From: JAERML01 sp035687895
Lineage (GTDB): Bacteria; Bacteroidota; Ignavibacteria; UBA10030; UBA6906
Assembly: GCA_035687895.1 (NCBI GenBank)
Contig: DASRUE010000176.1
Coordinates: 1-22,360, forward strand
Direction: 5' to 3'
DNA length: 22,360 bases
Shown one piece after another: positions 1 to 8,130 of this stretch; position 1 is the stretch's first letter, and the number at the start of each line of letters is the position of its first letter. Position numbers and translations under genes: made by a program. The notes under the pieces are model-generated. The model saw nothing but the letters and a program-made list of their open reading frames with translations, was not told where the DNA came from and did no database searches.

Positions 1-559
1 ATGAACTCTGGATCACCTTCAAGTTGAGCGGAAGATGGTTGGCAGGATTTGGGGCACGATAAAAATAGTCCGAGTACGTCATGTAGAAATCGTTATCGGA
101 AATGGGTTTGTACGGAATCGCCCCACCCCAATAGGCATCCCACGCGGCAGGCTTGGGAGCGTTTTTCCCATTGATTCTGAAAATAGTGTCAGCAGAACTG
201 GAGGAGGGGAAAAACTCATTCAAAGGGCCCGACCAACCTTCATATGCTGTGCTGACAGCTCTAATCGGGGGAGATGTCCCAACCCGCGCGGTATCAAGAA
301 GACCGCCGACCCAAATGCCAGCTCCAAATAAGTGCTCATATGGCTGGCCCACGGGGTACTCCAATCCAAGAAGGCCAGTGCTTGTGGCAGGGTCAGGAGG
401 GTCATATGCCTGACGACCGAATGTGCCGGTGTTGTCCATTTGCGTTTTCATCGAGAACCCTTGCTTGGCAACGACGACATTCGACCCCGCGGGTTGCGCG
501 GCCGCTTGAAGAACCGCCAAACAGAGTGAAGCAGCAAAGAATAGTGTGTATCCTGTCAT
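1..559 (-). CDS. secreted surface protein, 3' end outside the window
   Basis: This is the last gene of the envelope operon; 186 codons are visible and the reading frame is still open at the window edge. It starts at the ATG at 559-557, 27 nt after the TonB-receptor stop, without a clear Shine-Dalgarno sequence. Residues 1-21 form a signal peptide, with a likely cut at AAA|Q (21/22) that leaves an N-terminal Gln. The mature part contains MDNTGTFGRQAYDPPD and YPVGQPYEHLFGAGIWVGG, a style I associate with large secreted proteins of Ignavibacteria-type genomes that end in a type IX secretion sorting domain. The C-terminus is not visible, so the T9SS assignment is inference. No catalytic motif is seen. 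It is probably cell-surface or secreted and works with the receptor and lipoproteins upstream. Confidence 0.75.
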   Translation of the reverse strand, partial: MTGYTLFFAASLCLAVLQAAAQPAGSNVVVAKQGFSMKTQMDNTGTFGRQAYDPPDPATSTGLLGLEYPVGQPYEHLFGAGIWVGGLLDTARVGTSPPIRAVSTAYEGWSGPLNEFFPSSSSADTIFRINGKNAPKPAAWDAYWGGAIPYKPISDNDFYMTYSDYFYRAPNPANHLPLNLKVIQSS

Positions 560-586
560 TGATAACTCATTTTAGTTGTGAGTTTT

Positions 587-3475
587 CTAATTCCAGTTCA
601 CTTTCATCCCGAGGGAGATTTGGCGCGGAGCCCTGAAGACAAATGGTGGAACCCGGGAATCGAATGCCTCTCCGCCGCGTACCCCGTTCCACGAGTAAAT
701 GTTTTTGGGATCTGTCGGAACAAAGTCTCCGTACGCAATCGGGCGTCCAGTAAGAGAATTAAAGCCGCCGCCGTTCAAATCAACATTTCGGCGGTTCAAC
801 AGATTGGTCACGTCCAACGTAAACGTCACATTAAGATCGTCGAGGAAATTAAATCCCTTAAAAAAAGAGATGTTCACTTCCGAAGTGTACGGTCCGTCGC
901 CAGTATTCTTGAGGTACGCGTCTTCGAGGTTCCCACTCCGGGCAAGATTGAACGGCGTATACGGGAACCCGCTTCCGAAATTCCAGGTGACAGATGCGCC
1001 CCAATTGTTGAGAGGAATTCCAAACACTTCGTAATCCTCTTTGGGCCCTACCCGATATCCGAGGAACACATTCACCGTGTGCTGCTGGTCGTAGTCCAAA
1101 CGCGTCTCCCGTGGAAGCCCAAAGAGATTTGGATTCGCCTGAACAGCGAACGGATCCGACGCACGGCCCTTTGCAAGCTGGAACGTATAGCCAAGGCTTC
1201 CGGAATAGTGGTAACTGAGACCCTTGTTCAAGATGATCTCAAAACCGCGTGTGCTGGCATAATCCAGGTTGACGTACTTGTCAAATTCCTTCCGGTTTTT
1301 CAGCTTGATCCGACGGAATGCCACGTACTCAAAAATGTCCTTGTAATACCCCCGAATACCAAGCGACAGGTCATCAAAAATCAACTGATCAAACCCCGCT
1401 TCATACTGAATGGTTTTTTGGGGCTTGAGAGACGGGTTGCCAATGAAGTTGCCGGACAATTGAGTGATGATCGGATAGCGGAAGAGCTGCTCGCGTTCCG
1501 GATACTGGAGAAAGTGACCATAGTTAAAATAAAACACGGTCCGGGCAGAAACAGGATATCCAATGGCAAGCCGGGGACTGACATAACCGCGGACAAGTTG
1601 CGAGAAGAACGATTCATTCTCAAGCCAGTCGGCTGGTTCCTTCAGATCGTTGGGATTGTTCGTCACCAACTCATATTGTTGCACGAAATCGTCGGCAAAG
1701 ACCTGCTTGCCAAGGTAGAAGAAGTCGTACCTCAGCCCGATCTTGATGTTGATGCTGCTGAACTCAATATTATCCTGCACGTACAGCGCCCCACGGCTTG
1801 GAAGATTGTTCGACACCCATCGAGCGAGACCATAACCCGGATACTCTCCCCTTCCTGTGTTGTCAAATTCAGGTGAGGTCGGATCGGGAATCAGCAACGG
1901 GTACGAGATCACGGTGGATTGAATATGTTCGTAGTTGTACTCAAACCCCGTCTTCAGAAAGTGGAGAGGGTGAACCTGTGAATTGAAATCGAACTTGACG
2001 CTCCAAATAATGGTATTGCTATGGGACCATCCCTGGTCGCTACCAATATCATTGAAGCCGTCGTTGTTCTGGTCGCGATAGTACGACGTGGCGTAATTCG
2101 TCACCGAGGAATATCGATCAGGCGAGAGACCAGCAACGTTGGAAGACTTGTCTGTTTCCAGACGGCTGACATAGCCCTTCAACAGAGAATTTGTTCCAAG
2201 GATGTGAGTCCACTGCATCACATTCTGCGTTGAGAGGTTGGTATTAGTCCTGCTTGAGTCGTACCGATCACGCCATGAATACCCCCCCGAAAGAGGGCGG
2301 GCTGAGCTGGCGTTTGCGCGATAACTGAAGGCAAACTGGTCGTTATCACCGATAACGTATGACACTTTGGTATTGAATGAGAAGTCGTTGCTTTGCTTAT
2401 CCGTATACGTAAACCCGAGGCCGTTCAGGAGGCTTCCCCAGAATCCCGCGAACTTCACCTTTCTCTTCAGCGGGTTGTAGAATTGTTGTGTGCTATAGCT
2501 GTACGGACCATCCGCCTGGTTGAAGTTGGAACTCATGAAAAACGACATCTTCCCAGGAAATTCTGCGCCAAGAGACGGAAGCAGATAGCTGGTAATTGGC
2601 TCCGGGCCTCCGATATTTGCCGCATAGTATCGCTCACCAAAACCACTGCTGCCAATCGCATCTGTGCGGTACTGTGCCGAGCCGCTGAAGATCTCACTTC
2701 CGGATTTTGTCGTAATATTCACAACACCGGATTGCGCGTTACCATATTCGGCATCGAGGCCGCTGCTCGACACGCTCACAGACTGGATTGCATTCGCGGC
2801 CACCGAGAGGGCACCGCCTCCGCCCGTGGCATTACCTGCATACAATTGCTGCAACTGTTCGTTTGCCGTACTGGTGCCGGCGGGACCGCTGGAACCGGAG
2901 ACATCGTTCACCACGACGCCATCGATCAGGATCGAAGTCTCGTTTGCGCGTCCACCACGCAAGAACAACTGGTTGCCGAACTTCACAACACCGGCTTGAA
3001 GACCAAGCACATCTTCAACACCCTTAAGATTGGGGAGTTGCTCTATCTTGTCTTTGTTAAAGGTTTGATCACCAGCCGTCTTCTTCACATCCACCATGGG
3101 TGGCTGTCCTTCAACTGTGACGCCTTCCTTCTCGATAAGGATGCTGGCAAGCTTGAAGTCTAGAACAGTCGTCTCGTCGGCATTGATCGTGACCTTTTTT
3201 GCTTCAATGGTTCGATATCCTAAAAGGGACGCGCGGAGTGCATACACACCGGGTGTGACACCCGTGATCGAGTACTCACCTTTGTCATTCGTGACTGCAC
3301 CTCGACCACTCCCCACCACCAGCACATTCACCATAAGGAGCGATTCACCCGTCGTAAGGTCCGTGATTTTACCCTTGATGTTGCCCGTTGTGCCTCCCCA
3401 TACGGGCAACGAACTGGACAGGAGTAAACTCAAGGCAAAAGCACATCGGACAATGACTTTGACATGCGACGTCAT
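587..3475 (-). CDS. TonB-dependent outer-membrane receptor with carboxypeptidase-regulatory-like domain
   Basis: This 962-aa outer-membrane beta-barrel probably imports or exports a substrate using TonB-ExbBD energy. Residues 1-28 are a signal peptide. Residues about 30-112 form a carboxypeptidase-D-regulatory-like beta sandwich (GKITDLTTGE to the LLGYRT region). The plug spans about 120-260 and includes LRGGR at 172-176, LIDGVVVNDV at 183-192 and DAEYGNAQSGVVNITTKSG from 241. The rest is a Tyr/Asn/Gly-rich barrel ending in Val-Asn-Trp-Asn. The plug holds an unusual Ser/Gly/Ala-rich insertion at about 193-228. The start is supported by AAGGAGAA eight bases before the ATG; that site overlaps the TAA stop of the upstream lipoprotein, so translation is probably coupled. 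There is no SusD partner, so a classical SusCD glycan system is not supported. The substrate is unknown. Confidence 0.93.
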   Translation of the reverse strand: MTSHVKVIVRCAFALSLLLSSSLPVWGGTTGNIKGKITDLTTGESLLMVNVLVVGSGRGAVTNDKGEYSITGVTPGVYALRASLLGYRTIEAKKVTINADETTVLDFKLASILIEKEGVTVEGQPPMVDVKKTAGDQTFNKDKIEQLPNLKGVEDVLGLQAGVVKFGNQLFLRGGRANETSILIDGVVVNDVSGSSGPAGTSTANEQLQQLYAGNATGGGGALSVAANAIQSVSVSSSGLDAEYGNAQSGVVNITTKSGSEIFSGSAQYRTDAIGSSGFGERYYAANIGGPEPITSYLLPSLGAEFPGKMSFFMSSNFNQADGPYSYSTQQFYNPLKRKVKFAGFWGSLLNGLGFTYTDKQSNDFSFNTKVSYVIGDNDQFAFSYRANASSARPLSGGYSWRDRYDSSRTNTNLSTQNVMQWTHILGTNSLLKGYVSRLETDKSSNVAGLSPDRYSSVTNYATSYYRDQNNDGFNDIGSDQGWSHSNTIIWSVKFDFNSQVHPLHFLKTGFEYNYEHIQSTVISYPLLIPDPTSPEFDNTGRGEYPGYGLARWVSNNLPSRGALYVQDNIEFSSINIKIGLRYDFFYLGKQVFADDFVQQYELVTNNPNDLKEPADWLENESFFSQLVRGYVSPRLAIGYPVSARTVFYFNYGHFLQYPEREQLFRYPIITQLSGNFIGNPSLKPQKTIQYEAGFDQLIFDDLSLGIRGYYKDIFEYVAFRRIKLKNRKEFDKYVNLDYASTRGFEIILNKGLSYHYSGSLGYTFQLAKGRASDPFAVQANPNLFGLPRETRLDYDQQHTVNVFLGYRVGPKEDYEVFGIPLNNWGASVTWNFGSGFPYTPFNLARSGNLEDAYLKNTGDGPYTSEVNISFFKGFNFLDDLNVTFTLDVTNLLNRRNVDLNGGGFNSLTGRPIAYGDFVPTDPKNIYSWNGVRGGEAFDSRVPPFVFRAPRQISLGMKVNWN

Positions 3476-3486
3476 TCTAGTTCTCC

Positions 3487-5298
3487 TTATGGGGCGGGGA
3501 TTTCTTTGACATCAAAGAACGCTCGCCGCAAAGTCTGGATCATGACATCCCTCGGCGCATAGTACAACGGGAACCCGAAGTAGACCACCGAATACGTTGT
3601 GCGTGCCGGTGGAATCGGCGGCGGGGCAAGGAACCGGATTCCGACGGGGGCGCCCTCAAAGAATGGATCATCGCTTCTGGAGTCGAAGTACGTAATCGTC
3701 TCCGCAAACCCGCGGGGAAAGTTGACGGGAATCCATCGAATTGCCCCCATGGAATCTGCGGCGAGCTTGGTCGAATCGAGAAGAACATCTGGATAGCTGT
3801 TGGCTGACCCGGACCGCCCTCGGACCCCTACAAAGTCAAGGGCGGAATTCATAATGATCGGCGAAGTGAGCGTTACAGGGATGGTATGAAAGATGTCCGT
3901 CGCCCAGGTGGGGAAGTCAAAAATTCCCCGCATAGGGTTCGAGGATGAACTCCAAATAAGATTTCCCCCTGCATTCAAGTAATTCCCCACCGCAATTTCC
4001 TCACCCGGATTGAAGATCTGCTGTGCCGCGGTAGCTGGCCCTGCTATATACTGCTCTTGCAACACAAGAATGGTAGTGTATTTCCCAAGTGTGTCCAACG
4101 GCGGAAAATTGTTGCCATTAGCAGTTGTCCTCCATATGGAGTATCTGCTTGCCAACTCAGGAATCGAATTGAGCACATCCTGATAAACACTCTCAACTTG
4201 TGCCACTGTTGGAAACCCTCTCGTGCCGTTTCCGTCTCGATCATTGTTAATAACCAGGAGCCGCTTCTGATAACCTGCCTCATCAATTGGTGGAACGATT
4301 GCCGAGAATGGTCGCGAGACAATGGGACTGAGGACGCCCCACCGGTTACGTGCGCGGACATAGAAAACATGGTTGCTGCGCCCGGTCACGAGCGGTTTGA
4401 ATTCCAGGGCGGTGATATATGCCTCTGTGCTGGCGGACCACTCCGACCAACCATTCGCCGAGTCATCGACATTGTACGAGAAATCGATCCCGAAAGAGTT
4501 GTTAGGGTCGAGGGATCGGTAGATGAACTTCAGTCCGAGCCATCGCTCTGTCGCAGTGCGGATTGCCATAGAATTGGGGGCAGGGATAATGTCAATCACG
4601 GCTACAGATCCCGGCGACACGAGCGTCCAGAAATTGACCGTTGCGGGGGTCGGATCAATCTCGTCGCTATTGTCTATGGAGGCAACCTCAAACCTGTGAA
4701 GATTACTGTCGGCCGGCGAGAAGAATATAAAAGTTCCCGTGGTCGGGGTCTGAATAACCGAACGATCAGCACCCGCTATAGAATCTGTCGCAACGATGCC
4801 CGCTCGATAGGGGACAGCGAATGCGCGGCGCGTAGCCAGGGAGTCACCGATCACGCGCAGCTCAGCATCATCCTGAGTGAGTGTCGCCAGAAAGTTGTAG
4901 ACCCGAAAGAGTGAACCAGGGGTTCCCCTGATGATAATGGAATTTTCCCAACCATTCTTAATGATGTTCAGGACAGTAGTCCAGTCGGGTGGGTTCGGGA
5001 ACGGGACGTTCGGACGGGTGGAGGTCCACCGATATCGAAATCCAATGATATAGCCATCGGGGTCATCGCCAAGCCAGTAGAGCTGCTGTTCAGGAAAGGT
5101 CCCCTGCCGTATGTAAAGTGCAGTGGTGTCATTCGCCGGCACATTGGCAAGGCGGGTTTCAGGCACAGTGTTTCTATTCGCCGGACCCTCCGGGTACTTG
5201 CATGTCCAGAGCACAAGTGCGAATCCAGCAATGGTCGCCAGGGATATGAGGGCCTGAAATCGAATAATGCGTTTCTTATCGTGCATGATGAGGTCCAT
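3487..5298 (-). CDS. predicted lipoprotein with fibronectin-like and C-terminal alpha/beta domain
   Basis: A 603-aa protein of unknown function. The start is placed at the ATG at 5298, one base after the upstream stop; an in-frame ATG at 5286 (MHDKK) is equally possible. The N-terminus has a Lys/Arg patch, a hydrophobic stretch and LVLWTC, with Cys33 as a relaxed lipobox, so it is likely lipid-anchored in the envelope. Residues about 40-330 look like two or more Ig/fibronectin-like beta modules (WLGDDPDGYIIGFRYRW; later a WSEWS-type strand and FYVRARNRWG). From about 345 there is an alpha/beta segment beginning RLLVINNDRDGNG, with TTILVLQEQY and YLNAGGNLIWSSS, resembling glutamine-amidotransferase-like folds; I see no Cys-His-Glu triad. 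It sits between another lipoprotein and the TonB receptor, to which it is probably coupled. Confidence 0.8.
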   Translation of the reverse strand: MDLIMHDKKRIIRFQALISLATIAGFALVLWTCKYPEGPANRNTVPETRLANVPANDTTALYIRQGTFPEQQLYWLGDDPDGYIIGFRYRWTSTRPNVPFPNPPDWTTVLNIIKNGWENSIIIRGTPGSLFRVYNFLATLTQDDAELRVIGDSLATRRAFAVPYRAGIVATDSIAGADRSVIQTPTTGTFIFFSPADSNLHRFEVASIDNSDEIDPTPATVNFWTLVSPGSVAVIDIIPAPNSMAIRTATERWLGLKFIYRSLDPNNSFGIDFSYNVDDSANGWSEWSASTEAYITALEFKPLVTGRSNHVFYVRARNRWGVLSPIVSRPFSAIVPPIDEAGYQKRLLVINNDRDGNGTRGFPTVAQVESVYQDVLNSIPELASRYSIWRTTANGNNFPPLDTLGKYTTILVLQEQYIAGPATAAQQIFNPGEEIAVGNYLNAGGNLIWSSSSNPMRGIFDFPTWATDIFHTIPVTLTSPIIMNSALDFVGVRGRSGSANSYPDVLLDSTKLAADSMGAIRWIPVNFPRGFAETITYFDSRSDDPFFEGAPVGIRFLAPPPIPPARTTYSVVYFGFPLYYAPRDVMIQTLRRAFFDVKEIPAP

Positions 5299-5299
5299 T

Positions 5300-5965
5300 C
5301 TAGAAGTTTTGTACAGACGATACGTAAAACACCAGATTCCCCAGGAAGAACTCGGTCCTTCGCACAAGCGTGGAGTCGAGGTCGAGCGTGATTGTCACGC
5401 GCGTCAAGCGCCCCTCATTCACCTGGATGTTCAGTGCCTCCCCTGGACGCGGGAGTCTTCGGAACGCCGGGGGGGGAGGAAGAGGTTGTACCACCTCGAT
5501 TACGCTGGGAAAGAAGCCGGTTCCAATGGAAACGGCATATGGATAATTTGCTCCGCCGAATTGGTTCTGATACGGCGCGAGTTCTGTAAACATCTCAATT
5601 CCGGTAAATGATTCAGGCGGTGAATAGGATGCTCCAAGAATCAGCGCAGAGTCTCGAGCGAGCGTATCAAGAGAGTTGAACCAGTCGCCGCTCGAGTTCC
5701 TTCTGATGGCGTAAATGTCCGGGTAGACCGGGAGCCTGACGTCTCCCGGTTGAGTGGCCCGCAGGTCCTTCAAAATGAAGGCAAACTGGTTCACAGGACT
5801 AAATGGGAGAAGATCCCCCTGTCTGCTGTTCTTGACACTCAAGCGAACCTCGAGAATGCCCGGCAATGGCGAGGCATACTGGTACTGGTCGCATGAAAGG
5901 GTCACAAGTGATAATACCATGCCCAACAACAGGCGCATCAGATTTGTCCTCAATCGAGCGGACAT
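5300..5965 (-). CDS. small predicted lipoprotein, first gene of the envelope operon
   Basis: 221 aa from the ATG at 5965. In-frame ATG 5977 and GTG 5998 would add 4 or 11 residues; none has a convincing Shine-Dalgarno sequence, and 5965 gives the best signal peptide. Residues 1-24 are a lipoprotein signal (RLRTN basic start, LLLGMVLSLV core, TLS then Cys25). The mature part is short and beta-rich: LEVRLSVKN, FAFILKDLRA, a middle YPYAVSIGTGFFPSVIEV, a PLPPPP proline run and RVTITLDLDSTL. This resembles DUF4382-type domains of Bacteroidota lipoproteins, but that match is tentative. Its stop is one base from the next gene's start. Role unknown; a surface or periplasmic accessory of the TonB receptor is inferred from position. 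Confidence 0.78.
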   Translation of the reverse strand: MSARLRTNLMRLLLGMVLSLVTLSCDQYQYASPLPGILEVRLSVKNSRQGDLLPFSPVNQFAFILKDLRATQPGDVRLPVYPDIYAIRRNSSGDWFNSLDTLARDSALILGASYSPPESFTGIEMFTELAPYQNQFGGANYPYAVSIGTGFFPSVIEVVQPLPPPPAFRRLPRPGEALNIQVNEGRLTRVTITLDLDSTLVRRTEFFLGNLVFYVSSVQNF

Positions 5966-6183
5966 GAGCGTGCCCATGAAGTGTGAGTTGAATACCACCT
6001 TGGTGATCAGCTGAGATGTTCACGCACGAGAGAGGAGCGATCCGGGTTTCTGCACCAACGCCGGGTTCCTTAGATCATGGCCAGTGTTTTGCGGCAAGCA
6101 CCGATAGTCGAATGACCAATTCGATTCTCGATGCCCAACTCTCGTACATGAGATGGTGTGAGTACACGACATCGACCATTGTC
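5966..6183 (-). other. long 5' leader of the envelope operon, no established gene
   Basis: About 180-200 nt lie between the predicted transcription start near 6177 and the first lipoprotein start. I recognise no riboswitch family. Two things stand out on the minus strand: a 24-codon ATG ORF (6149 to 6075, ending LAAKHWP), and a direct repeat of AACCCGG spaced by about a dozen bases just after that ORF. Neither is a confident feature. Confidence 0.4.
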
Positions 6184-6212
6184 AATGTAGCAAACACGAC
6201 CTGTCTTGTCAA
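6184..6212 (-). promoter_or_regulatory. sigma-70-type promoter for the envelope operon
   Basis: On the minus strand the -35 is TTGACA (6212-6207), the spacer is exactly 17 bp and the -10 is TACATT (6189-6184). This is the best consensus match in the window. It lies between the tRNA-Pro gene and the first lipoprotein gene, with predicted initiation near 6177. Confidence 0.7.
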
Positions 6213-6291
6213 GGCTTGCGGATGACGATTGAAATATTGTTCAGGGCCACGGCGGACGAACCAGATGAGCGTACGTACGTATAGAGCAGAG

Positions 6292-6366
6292 TCGGGGCGG
6301 GGGGATTCGAACCCCCGACCTCTTGGTCCCGAACCAAGCGCGCTAGCCGGGCTGCGCTACGCCCCG
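6292..6366 (-). tRNA. tRNA-Pro (anticodon CGG)
   Basis: A full cloverleaf on the minus strand: 7-bp acceptor stem CGGGGCG/CGCCCCG, D-arm GCGC...GCGC, anticodon stem CTTGG/CCAAG around loop TTCGGGA (anticodon CGG, G37), a five-base variable loop AGGTC, and T-arm GGGGG-TTCGAAT-CCCCC. Discriminator A73 with a C1-G72 pair is typical of bacterial tRNA-Pro. The 3' CCA is not encoded (A73 is followed by CTC), so it must be added by CCA nucleotidyltransferase. It reads CCG proline codons. Confidence 0.97.
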
Positions 6367-6378
6367 AAATTATGCCCC

Positions 6379-6407
6379 AATGTACCTCAAATCCAAATCA
6401 GAATCAA
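6379..6407 (-). promoter_or_regulatory. sigma-70-type promoter of tRNA-Pro
   Basis: Minus strand: -35 TTGATT (6407-6402), 17-bp spacer, -10 TACATT (6384-6379). The -10 ends 12 nt before the mature tRNA 5' end, a spacing typical of bacterial tRNA promoters. The site lies between the miaA stop and the tRNA. Confidence 0.65.
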
Positions 6408-6436
6408 CGGCAAACTTCTTCATGCCTGTCCTGAAA

Positions 6437-7414
6437 CTACATTTCTTCGTCTTGGTCAGGTGTCTTTTCTCTTCGCGGGCGGGCCTGTTCAAAGTCCCTC
6501 GCAATTTGTTCAGCCATGCTCAGTTCGTTCCTTCCTTCTGCGTCTATCCATCGGATTCGTTCATCACGTCGGAACCAGGTCAACTGCCTTTTCGCATAGC
6601 GCCGGGAGTTCTGTTTGAACAACCGAACCATTTCGTCATACGAAATCTGTCCCGCGCGGTAGGCAAATGCTTCTGCGTAACCCACCGTGTTAAGCGCATT
6701 GATGAAACGGTCATACCCGTTCTTCTCAAGCCACTCGACCTCTTTGAGAAGTCCGTCGCGCAGCATAGCGTCGCATCTCTCGTCGATGCGCCGATAGAGA
6801 AGAGAACGCCGCATCGTGATGCCGAAGAGAATCGGTGTGAATCCAATTGCAGTCTTCTGCTCCCTGTGGAGTTCGGAGATGGGCCTTCCGGTGCTATGAA
6901 ATACCTCGAGCGCGCGGATCACGCGTCGAGGCTTGGTCGGGTCGGCAGTTGCAGCAGCCACTGGATCCACCGCGCGAAGCTCTTCAATGAGGCGTCCAAT
7001 CTGGCCGTCTGCCACTCTGTGTTCCGTCACTCTTCGGAAATCAGGGTCCGCGCCGGGACCTTCAAAGAAGCCATCGACCAATGAACGAACGTACAAACCG
7101 GAACCGCCTACAACAAGAGGTGTGTGGCCGCGAAGGAAGATCTCCTCAATGACCACACGGCCGCGGGCCCCAAATTCACCTGCATTGAAGTCCACATTCG
7201 GCGGCAGCTCATCGACAAAGTGATGCGGCACCTTTCGTCGATTCTCCTTCGAAGGCTTGGCTGTGCCAATATCGAGGTGGCGATAGACCTGGCGGGAATC
7301 GGCGGAGATGATCTCGCCACGCAGAAGTCGTGCCAGATGAAGTGACACTGCCGTCTTCCCTGATGCTGTTGGGCCGACGAGCACAAGCGCACGCCGTTCC
7401 TTGGAGTGATGCAT
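6437..7414 (-). CDS. miaA: tRNA dimethylallyltransferase MiaA
   Basis: 325 aa, normal family length. MiaA transfers the dimethylallyl group of DMAPP to N6 of A37 in tRNAs reading UNN codons. P-loop GPTASGKT at 14-21, DSRQVYRHLDIGTAKP from 39 (DMAPP and substrate region), LVVGGSGLYVRSL, the tRNA-interacting ALNTVGYAEA, and the C-terminal QNSRRYAKRQLTWFRRD. The last 15 or so residues are charged and unconserved. The ATG at 7414 lacks a strong ribosome site, but the P-loop position is right for the family. It is last in the folP-cdaA-pcm-miaA run, 50 nt after pcm; the following tRNA-Pro has its own promoter. Confidence 0.97.
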   Translation of the reverse strand: MHHSKERRALVLVGPTASGKTAVSLHLARLLRGEIISADSRQVYRHLDIGTAKPSKENRRKVPHHFVDELPPNVDFNAGEFGARGRVVIEEIFLRGHTPLVVGGSGLYVRSLVDGFFEGPGADPDFRRVTEHRVADGQIGRLIEELRAVDPVAAATADPTKPRRVIRALEVFHSTGRPISELHREQKTAIGFTPILFGITMRRSLLYRRIDERCDAMLRDGLLKEVEWLEKNGYDRFINALNTVGYAEAFAYRAGQISYDEMVRLFKQNSRRYAKRQLTWFRRDERIRWIDAEGRNELSMAEQIARDFEQARPRREKTPDQDEEM

Positions 7415-7464
7415 AGCGCGTTTAGGACTGTCTTATCGGAGGGATTCGGCGACCTGCGGGACGA

Positions 7465-8124
7465 TCAATCTGCACCACCTCGTTCCCATCCCATCTTTCC
7501 GATGAGGGGGACGAACTTGAATCCATAGACCTCCCTGCGATCGAAGCGGTCACCGAAACGTGTGCAGATTATCAGAGTCTGAGTTTCCAGTCCACCGACA
7601 GGAATCACCAACTTCCCGCCGTCAGCCAATTGATTCAGAAGCGGCTGCGGGACATCCGGTGCTCCCGCAGTGACGATGATACTGTTGAACGGTGCAAACT
7701 CACTCCACCCCACGGTCCCATCTCCCCCTTTGGTGGCAATCCGATACTCGAGCCGGTCAAACAACCGGCGCGCCCCGGCAAGCAACTCGAGGTTCCGTTC
7801 TATTGAAAATACGCGGGCACCGAGCTCTGCGAGTATGGCCGCCTGATACCCTGAGCCGGTACCGATTTCCAGAATCCTGTCACCCGGTTTCACGCCGAGA
7901 GCCTGCGTCATGAAGGCAACGGTATACGGTTGGGAGATGGTCTGCCCCTTCCCAATCGGGAGTGCGGAGTCTTCGTACGACCTGCGGGTGAACGGCTCCG
8001 GGACAAACAGGTGTCGGTCCACCCTCGCCATGGCCGAAAGGATTCTGGCATCGGTGATGCCCCGATCCTTCAGCAGCGCAATCATGTCCTGACGGTCAAG
8101 GTCAAATCTTCCCAACGATAACAC
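7465..8124 (-). CDS. pcm: protein-L-isoaspartate O-methyltransferase
   Basis: 219 aa from a GTG at 8124. Repairs proteins by methylating L-isoaspartyl residues with S-adenosylmethionine. Family signatures: RHLFVPE near 37-43, ALPIGKGQTISQPYTVAFM at about 54-72, SAM-binding ILEIGTGSGYQAAILAEL at 84-101, VTAGAPDVPQPLLNQL, and the C-terminal FKFVPLIGKMGW. The start is uncertain: a TTG at 8115 has GGAG eight bases upstream, and an ATG at 8085 also fits the family; the GTG has no room for a ribosome site. It starts six bases after the cdaA stop, so it belongs to the same operon. Confidence 0.96.
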   Translation of the reverse strand: MLSLGRFDLDRQDMIALLKDRGITDARILSAMARVDRHLFVPEPFTRRSYEDSALPIGKGQTISQPYTVAFMTQALGVKPGDRILEIGTGSGYQAAILAELGARVFSIERNLELLAGARRLFDRLEYRIATKGGDGTVGWSEFAPFNSIIVTAGAPDVPQPLLNQLADGGKLVIPVGGLETQTLIICTRFGDRFDRREVYGFKFVPLIGKMGWERGGAD

Positions 8125-8130
8125 TCCATA

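Noticed and set aside
578..1876. Open 432-codon frame on the plus strand
   Set aside because: It is antisense to the TonB-receptor gene, whose product matches a known architecture; the plus-strand translation has no recognisable domain or sensible composition.
4057..4914. Open 285-codon plus-strand frame
   Set aside because: It lies opposite the 603-aa lipoprotein gene, has no ribosome site and no recognisable motif.
587..5298. SusCD-type glycan utilisation locus
   Set aside because: No SusD-like lipoprotein, no glycoside hydrolase and no sensor is visible.
6229..6618. ORF containing SGRGDSNPRPLGPEPSALAG
   Set aside because: This string is the well-known false translation of a tRNA-Pro gene; the cloverleaf is complete on the other strand.
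6292..7414. Functional link between miaA and the neighbouring tRNA-Pro
   Set aside because: MiaA acts on A37 of tRNAs reading UNN codons; this tRNA has G37 and its own promoter, so adjacency is probably chance.
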